From Prevotella sp. (GTDB taxonomy: Bacteria > Bacteroidota > Bacteroidia > Bacteroidales > Bacteroidaceae), in the NCBI GenBank assembly GCA_024681875.1, contig JAILAA010000124.1:1-52500 (forward strand): 52,500 bases of DNA, read 5' to 3'. Position numbers and translations under genes: made by a program. Below the pieces are notes generated by a model. It had not been told where the DNA came from. It did not search any database and saw nothing but the letters and a program-made list of their open reading frames with translations. Below, one piece after another: positions 1-6,912 of the stretch (position 1 is its first letter; each line of letters begins with the position of its first letter).

Positions 1-135
1 AAGTGCGGTTGGGATGAGCAGGAAGTAAGGAATAATGTCAGAGTAATCTGACCCCAATAGAAATAAAAGCGCTCTTTAACTTAGTGACACAATTTGGAAG
101 TAAGATGTTATCACAAAATGTGATGACAACGTTCA

Positions 136-154
136 AGATGCCAAATTGGCATCT
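136..154. repeat. 19-bp inverted repeat at the stop codon of the ORF6N gene
   Basis: AGATGCCAA and TTGGCATCT are perfect arms around a single A. The last base overlaps the TGA stop of the ORF6N gene. About 22 bases on its right side (through TCTCAAGA) recur at 535-555 inside the same gene with one difference. It could be an operator, part of a 3' hairpin, or a trace of internal rearrangement. Confidence 0.6.
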
Positions 155-735
155 CAAGAATCTTCTTCGTCTTTGGGTTGAATAAAGCCAATGGGACGGC
201 GCTTGTTTAAGGTCGCATTTTGCGACCTTGAAGCTTGCAGTTCTGCTAATGCAGTGCTGATAGCATCAAGTTGGGCACGCGTACTCTCGTTGATGTCGTT
301 CTGATCAGCAAGAATATCGTTGACCTCGTTTCTGAGATCTTCAATTTGCTTTCTCAGGTCGAGATAGGTTGCAGCGAGGGGTAGTTCTGCCAGATGGCGA
401 TAGGCAACGAAAGCTCGCATAATCTTTCGGTTTGCCTTAACGGCAACTTTAGATTTGAGGACTCCGCTTAACATGGCAACTCCAATTTCAGTGAAGGCAA
501 AAGCTCCGTATCTGCTACCACCCCAACTTGAGGTGCCAATTTGGCATCTCAAGAGTTCTTCATGGGTAAGTTCAAACATAAAGTCCTCTCCTTCAAAGCG
601 TTCGATATTGCGTCGAACTTGGCGTTTGAGGTGCGCAGTCTCTACTTCATAGATGCGTGCCAAATCGAAATCGAGCATCACGCGCTGACCTCTTATGAAG
701 TAAATTTTGGATTGGATGTTTTGTAGGTCGTCCAT
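154..735 (-). CDS. ORF6N domain-containing DNA-binding protein
   Basis: This 193-residue protein has an N-terminal ORF6N domain (about residues 8-100), recognisable from the MLDFDLARIYEVET stretch, LKRQVRRNIERF, and the TSSWGG...AFTEIGVAMLSG block. The family (KilA-N/ORF6N/RhuM group) is found in phage and in bacterial accessory regions and is thought to bind DNA. Residues 120-165 look like a coiled coil, followed by a basic tail (NKRRPIGF). It is transcribed divergently from the type III Res gene 98 bp away. In Bacteroidales such genes often accompany restriction loci, which is context and not proof of function. Two palindromes sit inside the coding region and one at the stop, an odd density. 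The ATG at 735 follows a clear promoter. Confidence 0.85.
   Translation of the reverse strand: MDDLQNIQSKIYFIRGQRVMLDFDLARIYEVETAHLKRQVRRNIERFEGEDFMFELTHEELLRCQIGTSSWGGSRYGAFAFTEIGVAMLSGVLKSKVAVKANRKIMRAFVAYRHLAELPLAATYLDLRKQIEDLRNEVNDILADQNDINESTRAQLDAISTALAELQASRSQNATLNKRRPIGFIQPKDEEDS
209..229. repeat. perfect inverted repeat inside the ORF6N gene
   Basis: AAGGTCGCA, a TTT spacer, then TGCGACCTT. It lies in the part of the gene that encodes the C-terminal tail (around SQNATLNKR), a region not conserved in the family, so it may be an inserted palindrome. Confidence 0.55.
527..553. repeat. 27-bp near-perfect inverted repeat within ORF6N coding sequence
   Basis: The arms of CTTGAGGTGCCAA-T-TTGGCATCTCAAG pair along 13 bp with a single mismatch. 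It overlaps the codons for the conserved QIGTSS stretch and shares its core with the palindrome at the gene's stop codon. Confidence 0.55.
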
Positions 736-757
736 GATAGATGTAGTAATTTGAAGA

Positions 758-789
758 CAAAGGTAAAGAGAAATTCTGAAACTTCCAAA
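758..789 (-). promoter_or_regulatory. Bacteroidetes-type promoter of the ORF6N gene
   Basis: On the minus strand a TTTG (789-786) is followed after 20 bp by TACCTTTG (765-758), matching TTTG-N19-21-TAnnTTTG. It lies just upstream of the ATG at 735. Confidence 0.75.
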
Positions 790-853
790 TCTTTAGTAAA
801 AAAGATGATAATGGTGTCACTTATGAGTAGTAATGACTAGAAATGAAATAGAT

Positions 854-3800
854 ATGAAACTGAAGTTTAAACATCAGCAATTCCAGATAGACGCTGCGAG
901 GGCAGTAACAAATGTCTTTCAAGGACAGCCCAACCAGTCGATGCAGGAGTTTACCCACGATATGGGCCGTAGTATGGATGGCACACAGGATATGTTCGAC
1001 GTTGTGGGCTTCCGCAACCAGCCGGTGCGTGTGATGACGCAGCAACTGCTGAACAATATGCGGTCGATACAGATGGACGCCCAGCTGAAGCCCTCGGAAG
1101 AAGTGCTGCTCGGCGACATGCGACTGACCATAGAGATGGAGACGGGTACGGGTAAGACCTATACGTATATCAAGACGATGTTCGAGTTGAACCGTCTGTA
1201 TGGCTGGAGCAAGTTTATCATCGTGGTGCCCAGCATTGCTATCCGCGAGGGTGTCAGTCGTTCGTTCGAGATAATGAGCGAGCACTTTGCAGCAGAATAT
1301 GGAAAGCGCATACAGAGTTTTATCTACGACTCGAAGCAGCTGACAAAGATAGACCAGTTTGCCAGCGATGCCAACATGCACGTGATGATTATCAATACGC
1401 AGGCCTTTGCAGCACGTGGCGAGGATGCACGACGTATCTATATGAAGCTGGATGCCTTCCGCAGTCGCAGGCCTATCGATGTGATAGCTGCCACGAATCC
1501 CATCTTGATTATCGATGAGCCGCAGTCGGTATTGGGTGCTGACCGCAATAACGCCACTCGAACAAAGCTGAAGGAGTTCAAGCCACTCTTTACCTTGTTA
1601 TATAGTGCTACCCACAGGGCAGGCGACATTGTGAATATGGTGTACAGACTGGATGCGATGGATGCCTATAACAAAAAGCTGGTAAAGAAAATCACCGTGA
1701 AGGGTATCGAGCAGAAAGGCACGACTGCCACTAATGGCTATCTGTATCTGGAGAGTATCGAACTGAGCGAGGGTAATCCGCGAGCACGTATCGGCTTCGA
1801 CAAGAAGGGCGCAAGCAGCGTGAAGCAGATGACGCAGTTGGTGGGTGACGGCTTCGACATCTATCAACAGAGTGGGGGATTGGAGGAGTATAAGAATGGC
1901 TATCGTGTGGAGAGCATTGATGGCTACAATCGCACCATCCGTCTGCTGAACGGCACTGTGCTGCATGAGGGTGAGATGACAGGACGCGTGAACGATGTCT
2001 ATGTGCGTCGCCATCAGATTCGTGAGACCATCCTGTCGCATATCCAGAAAGAAAGGAAGCTGTTCAAGATGGGTATCAAGTGCCTGTCGCTGTTCTTTAT
2101 TGACCATGTGGATAATTATAGGGATCCTCACCCCCTAACCCCCTCTCCGAGGGGCGAGGGGGAACCCTGCGGCAAAGGCATCTACGCACAGATGTTTGAA
2201 GAGGAATATACGAATATTGTGGGGCAGTTGCAATTGGAGTTAGCTGATGACCCTGACTACGTGGCTTACCTGAAACGGTTTACGGCAGAACAGGTTCACG
2301 ATGGCTATTTCTCACGCGACAAGAAGAACAATGTGGTGGAGTCGGGTAACAAAGAAGGTGACAATGAGGTGCGTGGCTATCAGCTTATCATGAAGGAGAA
2401 AGAAAAACTATTGTCGTTTGATACACCTGTGCGTTTCATCTTCTCGCACTCTGCCCTAAAGGAAGGATGGGACAATCCCAATGTATTCCAGATATGTACG
2501 CTGAAGGACTCCGACAATCAGACAAAGAAACGCCAGGAGGTGGGGCGTGGTATGCGCCTCTGTGTGAACAGCAAGGGTGAGCGTCAGGACGAGAGTGTGC
2601 TGCATGGAGCCGTATTCGATGTGAACGAACTTACTGTTATTGCCAGCGAGTCGTATCACTCGTTTGCCTCGAAGTTGCAGACGGAGATAGCAGAGGCTGT
2701 GGCAGATCGTCCGCAGAAGGTACAGCCCAGTCTGTTCAAGGATATGCTTGTCACTAACGCACGAGGCGAACAGAAGAAACTGGATGAAGACGATGCGCAA
2801 GACATCCTCTTTAACATGCGCATGAAAGGCTATGTGACCAAGCAAGGCCAGTTGACCCAGCAATACCATGACGACAAGAAGGAAGGTACGTTAGACTTTG
2901 GCGACGACTATAACGACTATAAGGAAGACATCGTGAAGCGTCTCGACAGTATTTTCAATCCAGAGAGCGTTAAGCCAGAGGATGCAAGGCGAGTACGCGA
3001 AGCCAAATTCGACCAGCAGAAGTTTGCACGCAAAGAATTCCAAGACTTGTGGCGAAAAATCAATCAGCAGACGTACTATACTGTTGACTTCAAGACGGAA
3101 GATTTGATTAAACGTGCTGTCATCGAATTGGATGCCAAATTGCAGGTGTCAGAAATAAGAATTCATGTGGTGACTGGTACCATGAATGATATCAAGAGCC
3201 GTCAGCAGTTATTGGAAGGTGGTGCAATGGTAGCCCGTGAGTCTGAAACAGAAAGTGTTCATGAACTGGTGGGTGAAAATGTAAGGTATGATTTGATAGG
3301 GAAACTGGTGGAGGCTACAGGACTGACACGTATCGCTATCGTGAGTATCCTGAAAAAAATCCGCACCATGACCTTCAATAAGTTCAAGGCCAACCCTGAG
3401 GAGTTTATCATCAAGGCTGGTAACATCATCAACCAATGTAAGGCAATTGCTGTGGTAGAACATGTGAAGTATCATAAGCTCAACCAAGAATTTGATTCGG
3501 ATATCTTTAGTGCAGCTACGTTGAAGGGAAAGCTGGGTGTGAATGCATTAGAATCTGCGAAATCGCTCTACGATATCGTGGTGGTTGATTCGAAAGGCAT
3601 TGAGATGAACTTCGCCAAGGAATTGGAGATACAGAACAAGGTGGCAGTCTATACCAAACTGCCAGGTGGATTCTTTATCAATACGCCTGTAGGTCATTAC
3701 AACCCCGACTGGGCCATCGTGTTTAAAGAAGGAACAGACATCAAGCACATCTACTTTGTGGCAGAGACAAAGGGCTATAGCGATGACGAGGTAACTGACT

Positions 3801-3925
3801 ATAGAGAGACGGAGCGCGTGAAGATAGAATGTGCCAAGCGCCATTTTGACACCATCTCCAGTTCTGCTGTCAATTATGGTGTCGTGAAGAACTACGAAGA
3901 ATTATTGAATATTGTGACAAAATGA
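854..3925 (+). CDS. type III restriction-modification enzyme subunit R (Res)
   Basis: This large helicase-nuclease would be the cleavage subunit of a type III restriction system, acting with a Mod methyltransferase. Visible motifs are Walker A ETGTGKTYTY near residue 95, DEPQ near 220, helicase motif VI QEVGRGMRL near 560, and a C-terminal PD-(D/E)XK-like signature (NPDWAIVF then FVAETKG, about 950-975). I chose the ATG at 854 because MKLKFKHQQFQ resembles the usual start; an in-frame ATG at 833 is possible. No Mod gene is in the window, so it is either orphaned or paired with a gene to the left. A G/C-rich palindrome at 2126-2166 adds about 15 residues (PHPLTPSPRGEGE) between two helicase blocks without breaking the frame. 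Confidence 0.9.
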   Translation: MKLKFKHQQFQIDAARAVTNVFQGQPNQSMQEFTHDMGRSMDGTQDMFDVVGFRNQPVRVMTQQLLNNMRSIQMDAQLKPSEEVLLGDMRLTIEMETGTGKTYTYIKTMFELNRLYGWSKFIIVVPSIAIREGVSRSFEIMSEHFAAEYGKRIQSFIYDSKQLTKIDQFASDANMHVMIINTQAFAARGEDARRIYMKLDAFRSRRPIDVIAATNPILIIDEPQSVLGADRNNATRTKLKEFKPLFTLLYSATHRAGDIVNMVYRLDAMDAYNKKLVKKITVKGIEQKGTTATNGYLYLESIELSEGNPRARIGFDKKGASSVKQMTQLVGDGFDIYQQSGGLEEYKNGYRVESIDGYNRTIRLLNGTVLHEGEMTGRVNDVYVRRHQIRETILSHIQKERKLFKMGIKCLSLFFIDHVDNYRDPHPLTPSPRGEGEPCGKGIYAQMFEEEYTNIVGQLQLELADDPDYVAYLKRFTAEQVHDGYFSRDKKNNVVESGNKEGDNEVRGYQLIMKEKEKLLSFDTPVRFIFSHSALKEGWDNPNVFQICTLKDSDNQTKKRQEVGRGMRLCVNSKGERQDESVLHGAVFDVNELTVIASESYHSFASKLQTEIAEAVADRPQKVQPSLFKDMLVTNARGEQKKLDEDDAQDILFNMRMKGYVTKQGQLTQQYHDDKKEGTLDFGDDYNDYKEDIVKRLDSIFNPESVKPEDARRVREAKFDQQKFARKEFQDLWRKINQQTYYTVDFKTEDLIKRAVIELDAKLQVSEIRIHVVTGTMNDIKSRQQLLEGGAMVARESETESVHELVGENVRYDLIGKLVEATGLTRIAIVSILKKIRTMTFNKFKANPEEFIIKAGNIINQCKAIAVVEHVKYHKLNQEFDSDIFSAATLKGKLGVNALESAKSLYDIVVVDSKGIEMNFAKELEIQNKVAVYTKLPGGFFINTPVGHYNPDWAIVFKEGTDIKHIYFVAETKGYSDDEVTDYRETERVKIECAKRHFDTISSSAVNYGVVKNYEELLNIVTK
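2126..2166. repeat. C/G-rich hairpin repeat inserted in frame in res
   Basis: A run of C-rich blocks (CCTCACCCCCTAACCCCC) is followed by the complementary GAGGGGCGAGGGGG, forming a strong hairpin. Read in frame it gives PHPLTPSPRGEGE. The composition contrasts with the flanking DNA. It is the same family as the ends of the DUF559 cassette at 47915-48529 and the pair at 32301-32392. Confidence 0.75.
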
Positions 3926-4000
3926 AATAGATATAGCATACAAACCTTGGGAACTACAAGAAGATCTGTCTTATTTCGTAGAAATACCATCTTTATGTGA

Positions 4001-4031
4001 TTGTATGATTGTTGAAAATCATGTAACTTTG
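4001..4031 (+). promoter_or_regulatory. promoter of the GNAT gene
   Basis: TTG at 4001 and TAACTTTG at 4024-4031 are spaced by 20 bp. Transcription would start near 4038, downstream of which the first ATG is at 4052; this favours 4052 over the TTG at 4040. Confidence 0.65.
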
Positions 4032-4051
4032 CACGCAAATTGTTTCCGTAT

Positions 4052-4513
4052 ATGGTGAGGATAATAACATATAAGCCGCAATACAAACAAGACTTTATCC
4101 GACTCAACCGACAGTGGATAGAGACGTATTTCAAGTCGGAGGAGTCCGACCTGAAGACTTTTGCCCACATAGACGAATACATCATCGGTCGTGACGGACA
4201 GATCTTTCTGGCGATCAATGACGAGGAAACGGTTGTGGGCTGTTGTGCCCTAATTCCACATCCAGAAAAGGACTCCCATGAACTGGCTAAGATGGCCGTC
4301 TCGCCAGATGCACAGGGTAGGGGAATAGGTCGCCAACTTGGCGAGGCACTGTTAGCCTATGCCCGCAGTCACGGTGTCAAGCGTATCTTCCTTGAAGGCA
4401 ACACACATCTTGAGGCATCCATAGCCCTATATCGCAAACTTGGATTCAGAGAAATTCCGCTCATAGGCAATGCCTACAAGCGTTGCGACATTTTGATGGA
4501 AATCGTGTTTTAA
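4052..4513 (+). CDS. GNAT family N-acetyltransferase
   Basis: A 153-residue single-domain acetyltransferase. The acetyl-CoA pyrophosphate-binding loop is the Q-x-x-G-x-G/A type motif AQGRGIGRQL, preceded by the beta strand LAKMAVSPD; the C-terminal IALYRKLGF is the typical strand-helix end of the fold. The substrate cannot be read from sequence. It has its own promoter and ends two bases before the convergent AraC-type gene, with no visible terminator between them. Confidence 0.88.
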   Translation: MVRIITYKPQYKQDFIRLNRQWIETYFKSEESDLKTFAHIDEYIIGRDGQIFLAINDEETVVGCCALIPHPEKDSHELAKMAVSPDAQGRGIGRQLGEALLAYARSHGVKRIFLEGNTHLEASIALYRKLGFREIPLIGNAYKRCDILMEIVF

Positions 4514-4515
4514 GT

Positions 4516-5410
4516 TTACGACTGCGACGGGGCGTACCCGTATTGCTGTTTGAAGATACGGCTGAAATGGGTGGGATTCTCGAAACCGAGGCTATAGGCG
4601 ACGTCGGCCACGGAATAGCTTGACGAGCGCAGCATCTCGTGGGCTTTCGACAGGCGTTTCTCACGAATCCAGCGTGCTGGCGGTTCTCCATAGATGTCCT
4701 GGAATTCGCGCTTGAAGCTTGACAGCGAGCGGCCTGAGAGGTAAGCCAGTTCATCGAGTGAAATGGGCGACGTGTAGTTCTCCTCCACCACGCGGTGGAT
4801 GTCGGTCTTCACGGGCTGGCGCAGTTGCAGCATCTGGCGGAAGATGTTCTTCGAGCAGTCCATCACGTTGTAGAGCAGTTCCATCACCTTCAGACGAAGC
4901 AGACCGGGATTGACTTGAGAGGGATCATTGAAGTAAGGAGCCAGCGACCAGCAATAAGCCACGAGCCGTTCACTCATGGGGCTTACCTGTGTGCCATATT
5001 CCTCGGTCATCGCTGGAATGACTACCTGTTGTGACGTGAGAAAGTCCTTCAGCAGTTCGTCGTTCTTGCGTCCCTAGCGGTAGCAAGCGACCAGAGGTCG
5101 AGCGGATGGCAAAGAGCTGGCTCTCAAAAAGCCCAGTTTCCTCAGAGCCTTGCTTCTCATAACTGACGCTTTGCGCCCGTCGCAGCAGAATCATCTCGTT
5201 CTTGCCGACCGTCCACGACTGCCGTCCACACGTCAGTTTCACTGAACCACCCAGCACCACATAAAGCAAGTGCTGTTCGAGGAAGGATGTGCCTCGCTCG
5301 CCAGCCGTCACGATGCACTGGTCGATGATGCTACCGCCATCCAATACCAGCGATGATGTCGTACAGTCACCGCTAATCAGAGCCGATGGGAATTTCGTTA
5401 TCTTGGCCAT
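4516..5410 (-). pseudogene. AraC family transcriptional regulator, frameshifted
   Basis: Two overlapping reading frames together make one AraC regulator of about 290 residues. The 5' frame (from the ATG at 5410) encodes the cupin-like sensor half, which ends properly at LFAIR and then runs into unrelated residues. The 3' frame encodes the C-terminal double helix-turn-helix (SLDELAYLSGRSLSSFKREF, then SVADVAYSLGFENPTHFSRIF). Sense resumes as NDELLKDFL in the other frame after 37 extra bases (5065-5101), which also put a TAG in the second frame. Since 37 is not divisible by 3, the insertion alone explains the break. An internal start (ATG 5010) might still give a DNA-binding half. A sequencing error is less likely because the extra DNA is a recognisable hairpin repeat. 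It lies 15 bp downstream of the TfoX-N gene and probably shares its transcript. Confidence 0.8.
5065..5101. repeat. 37-nt hairpin insertion that breaks araC
   Basis: The segment contains CTTGC...GCAAG and CGACC-AGA-GGTCG inverted pairs, bounded by LFAIR and NDELL codons that would be contiguous without it. The AAGCGACC...GGTCGAGCGG part matches the layout (AAGCG, variable hairpin, CGAGCGG) of the repeats at 6561-6592, 8170-8234 and 8383-8448. Confidence 0.6.
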
Positions 5411-5425
5411 TCGACAAATTGGAAT

Positions 5426-5746
5426 TTATTTTATTCTCTTAGGCTTGGGGTCAGGAAGAACCTTACATGTTTCTATAACCAACCGAGAAAGGTAGTCGTG
5501 GTCATCTACATCTGCTACGTAAAAGTAATCCCTAGCTCCCTCATAAGGAGGACGTAGTTCTTCTGTCCTAAGCAAAGGACGTACAGCCTCGGTAGGTTTC
5601 AGATAGAACCTGTCATCACAGACGAGGCCGCAAATCTTTCCGTCACAATAGATCCCATAGTCACCGAACATCTTCTTGGCGACTATATTACCAGCTGCAG
5701 AACACTGGTCAACGATATACTGCACATAGTCTACATTACTTGCCAT
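5426..5746 (-). CDS. TfoX/Sxy family N-terminal domain protein
   Basis: A 106-residue protein consisting only of a TfoX N-terminal domain: KKMFGDYGIYCDGKICGLV and the following DRFYLKPTEAV are the family's signature. In Proteobacteria the two-domain TfoX/Sxy controls competence; stand-alone N-domains are common elsewhere and have no settled role, so no function is assigned. It has its own promoter (5782-5789) and precedes the broken AraC gene by 15 bp. Confidence 0.85.
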   Translation of the reverse strand: MASNVDYVQYIVDQCSAAGNIVAKKMFGDYGIYCDGKICGLVCDDRFYLKPTEAVRPLLRTEELRPPYEGARDYFYVADVDDHDYLSRLVIETCKVLPDPKPKRIK

Positions 5747-5781
5747 ATAAATTCCGATTTATCTGTTTCGTTAATCGCCTA

Positions 5782-5789
5782 CAAAGTTA
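5782..5789 (-). promoter_or_regulatory. -7 box upstream of the TfoX-N gene
   Basis: TAACTTTG on the minus strand, 36 bp before the ATG. No clear -33 TTTG is seen at the right distance, so only the -7 element is supported. Confidence 0.5.
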
Positions 5790-5828
5790 CACAATTCCCC
5801 AGAAATACCCTCAGCTTTTAACTATTTT

Positions 5829-5869
5829 AAGGGGCAGACTTGGCTCTAATAACACAAATCTGCCCCCTT
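5829..5869 (-). terminator. probable terminator after the NTF2-like pair
   Basis: GGGGGCAGA and TCTGCCCC arms, followed on the minus strand by TTAAAA. It lies 17 bases beyond the stop of the gene at 5886-6245 and separates that unit from the TfoX-N unit. Confidence 0.55.
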
Positions 5870-5885
5870 CTTTTCGTGATTGCTC

Positions 5886-6245
5886 TTACTTCACGCTGTA
5901 AATCTTGCTCACGATCTTCCACTCACCATCCTGTTCAGCCAGGGTGAACATGTCGTTGAAGGTGGTCAGTTTGCTGAACGATGACGAGATGCGGACGAAA
6001 GCCACGTTGCCTGCAACGGTCACGTCCTCGACGGTATAAGTCACCTCTTCCTCACCCGTCTGCTCCAGCACGTCGAAGAGTGCGTTGATGGGAACGGTGG
6101 TAATCACGCCCTTCTCTACCCACGACATCGTGGCTTCCTTTGTAAAGGCCTTCTCACCCAGTTCACGACTTGCCTTGCGGCCTGCTTCTGCATAAAGTTC
6201 GATGGCATTCAGGATGCCTTGTACAGTTTCATTGTTCTTGTTCAT
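5886..6245 (-). CDS. NTF2/SnoaL-like (lumazine-binding-type) protein
   Basis: 119 residues with the cone-shaped NTF2-like fold pattern: a first helix (VQGILNAIELYAEAGRKAS), a stretch around AFTKEATMSWVEKG, and C-terminal strands ending in FNDMFTLAEQDGEWKIVSKIYS, the usual closing motif of the putative lumazine-binding/SnoaL group. No catalytic residue can be assigned. It begins 2 bp after the stop of a second NTF2-like gene, so the two are co-transcribed and may be paralogues forming a heterodimer; that last point is inference. Confidence 0.75.
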   Translation of the reverse strand: MNKNNETVQGILNAIELYAEAGRKASRELGEKAFTKEATMSWVEKGVITTVPINALFDVLEQTGEEEVTYTVEDVTVAGNVAFVRISSSFSKLTTFNDMFTLAEQDGEWKIVSKIYSVK

Positions 6246-6247
6246 TG

Positions 6248-6562
6248 TTACATTATTTTTATGTCGCCATCGATCTTCAACAGCAGGAGCACGTCGGTGA
6301 AGTCGATGCTGCCACCCCAGCCCTCTTCGAGCACACGGACAACGGCTAGCGTCTCTTCCAGCTCCAGCACATCAATACGGGTCTTAAACTCCTCACCTGC
6401 ACCTACGGTATCCACATTGTGATAGAACTGCTCGATGCTGCCACGCTCCAGCTTGCCGTTCAGGAATCCGAACAGGCAGGCATCCTCAGTGAACAACTCT
6501 TTTGCATACTTGCTGTTGCCCTCGGCAACACTACGTGTAAACTTGCGTCCTTTCAGTAGCAA
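6248..6562 (-). CDS. NTF2/SnoaL-like protein with a disturbed start
   Basis: About 104 residues, similar in layout to the next gene: SVAEGNSKYAKELFTEDACLFGFLNGKLERG, then strands ending in DVLLLLKIDGDIKIM. The only in-frame start is a weak TTG at 6562, with a TGA directly upstream, so the family's N-terminal helix is short. A G/C-rich repeat (6561-6592) sits exactly where the natural start should be. I infer that the repeat insertion removed or displaced the original ATG; the gene may be poorly translated or non-functional. Its promoter (TACCTTTG, 6630-6637) is intact. Confidence 0.65.
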   Translation of the reverse strand: MLLKGRKFTRSVAEGNSKYAKELFTEDACLFGFLNGKLERGSIEQFYHNVDTVGAGEEFKTRIDVLELEETLAVVRVLEEGWGGSIDFTDVLLLLKIDGDIKIM

Positions 6563-6592
6563 GCGTCACCCTTCGGGATGCCGAGCGGCCGA
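6561..6592. repeat. hairpin repeat at the 5' end of the NTF2-like gene
   Basis: AAGCGTCACCC-TTC-GGGATGCCGAGCGG has constant outer words (AAGCG and CGAGCGG) shared with the araC insertion at 5065-5101, around a different central hairpin. The G/C-rich stretch continues to about 6608. Confidence 0.5.
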
Positions 6593-6611
6593 GGCGCCGC
6601 CGAGTTTCGCG

Positions 6612-6637
6612 CTGTGATGAATCACAGTGCAAAGGTA
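6612..6637 (-). promoter_or_regulatory. promoter with Crp/Fnr-like palindrome at the start site
   Basis: TACCTTTG (6637-6630, minus strand) is followed by the perfect palindrome CTGTGAT-GA-ATCACAG (6612-6627), which would overlap the transcription start. The half-sites resemble those of Crp/Fnr regulators but with a shorter spacer than the E. coli Crp consensus. An operator role is inference. Confidence 0.5.
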
Positions 6638-6736
6638 CGACGATTCCGGTAAACAGACTTTTCTATTTAGTTCAACTTTTCTTTCCGTTTAGTCCAAAAA
6701 GCAGACACAAAAAGGATGTGCCACAAAAATAGCACA

Positions 6737-6790
6737 TCAAACGGCTGACAGCATTGCTGTCGCAAAGGCCAGCATCATAATTGTCTTCAT
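6737..6790 (-). CDS. 17-codon leader-like or vestigial signal-peptide ORF
   Basis: ATG at 6790 opens MKTIMMLAFATAMLSAV, then TGA. It looks like the first part of a signal peptide cut short. A -7 box lies 64 bp upstream, giving a plausible transcript. A perfect 15-bp palindrome (6747-6761) lies inside. The rest of the 6563-6912 gap holds only the promoters listed. It could be a decayed secreted-protein gene or a genuine small membrane peptide; there is no way to decide from this copy. Confidence 0.3.
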   Translation of the reverse strand: MKTIMMLAFATAMLSAV

Positions 6791-6853
6791 AAGCTTTTTT
6801 GTTTAGTTACATTAGATCTTGTCTGTAGTTTGTCATTATCCTTATTTTCTTTG

Positions 6854-6861
6854 CAAATATA
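6854..6861 (-). promoter_or_regulatory. -7 box for the short leader-like ORF
   Basis: TATATTTG on the minus strand, back to back with the plus-strand promoter at 6883-6890. Confidence 0.4.
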
Positions 6862-6882
6862 CGGATTTTGCGGGAAAATAAC

Positions 6883-6890
6883 TAAATTTG
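6883..6890 (+). promoter_or_regulatory. -7 box of the flavin-reductase-like gene
   Basis: TAAATTTG followed by CACC, 22 bp before the ATG at 6913; the 5' leader is short, as is usual here. Confidence 0.6.
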
Positions 6891-6912
6891 CACCGTAATT
6901 TTATGATAGTTT

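Noticed and set aside
4970..5410. A complete stand-alone 146-residue cupin-like protein
   Set aside because: Its last 45 residues are out of frame with the AraC homology that resumes in the other frame; it is the 5' half of a broken gene.
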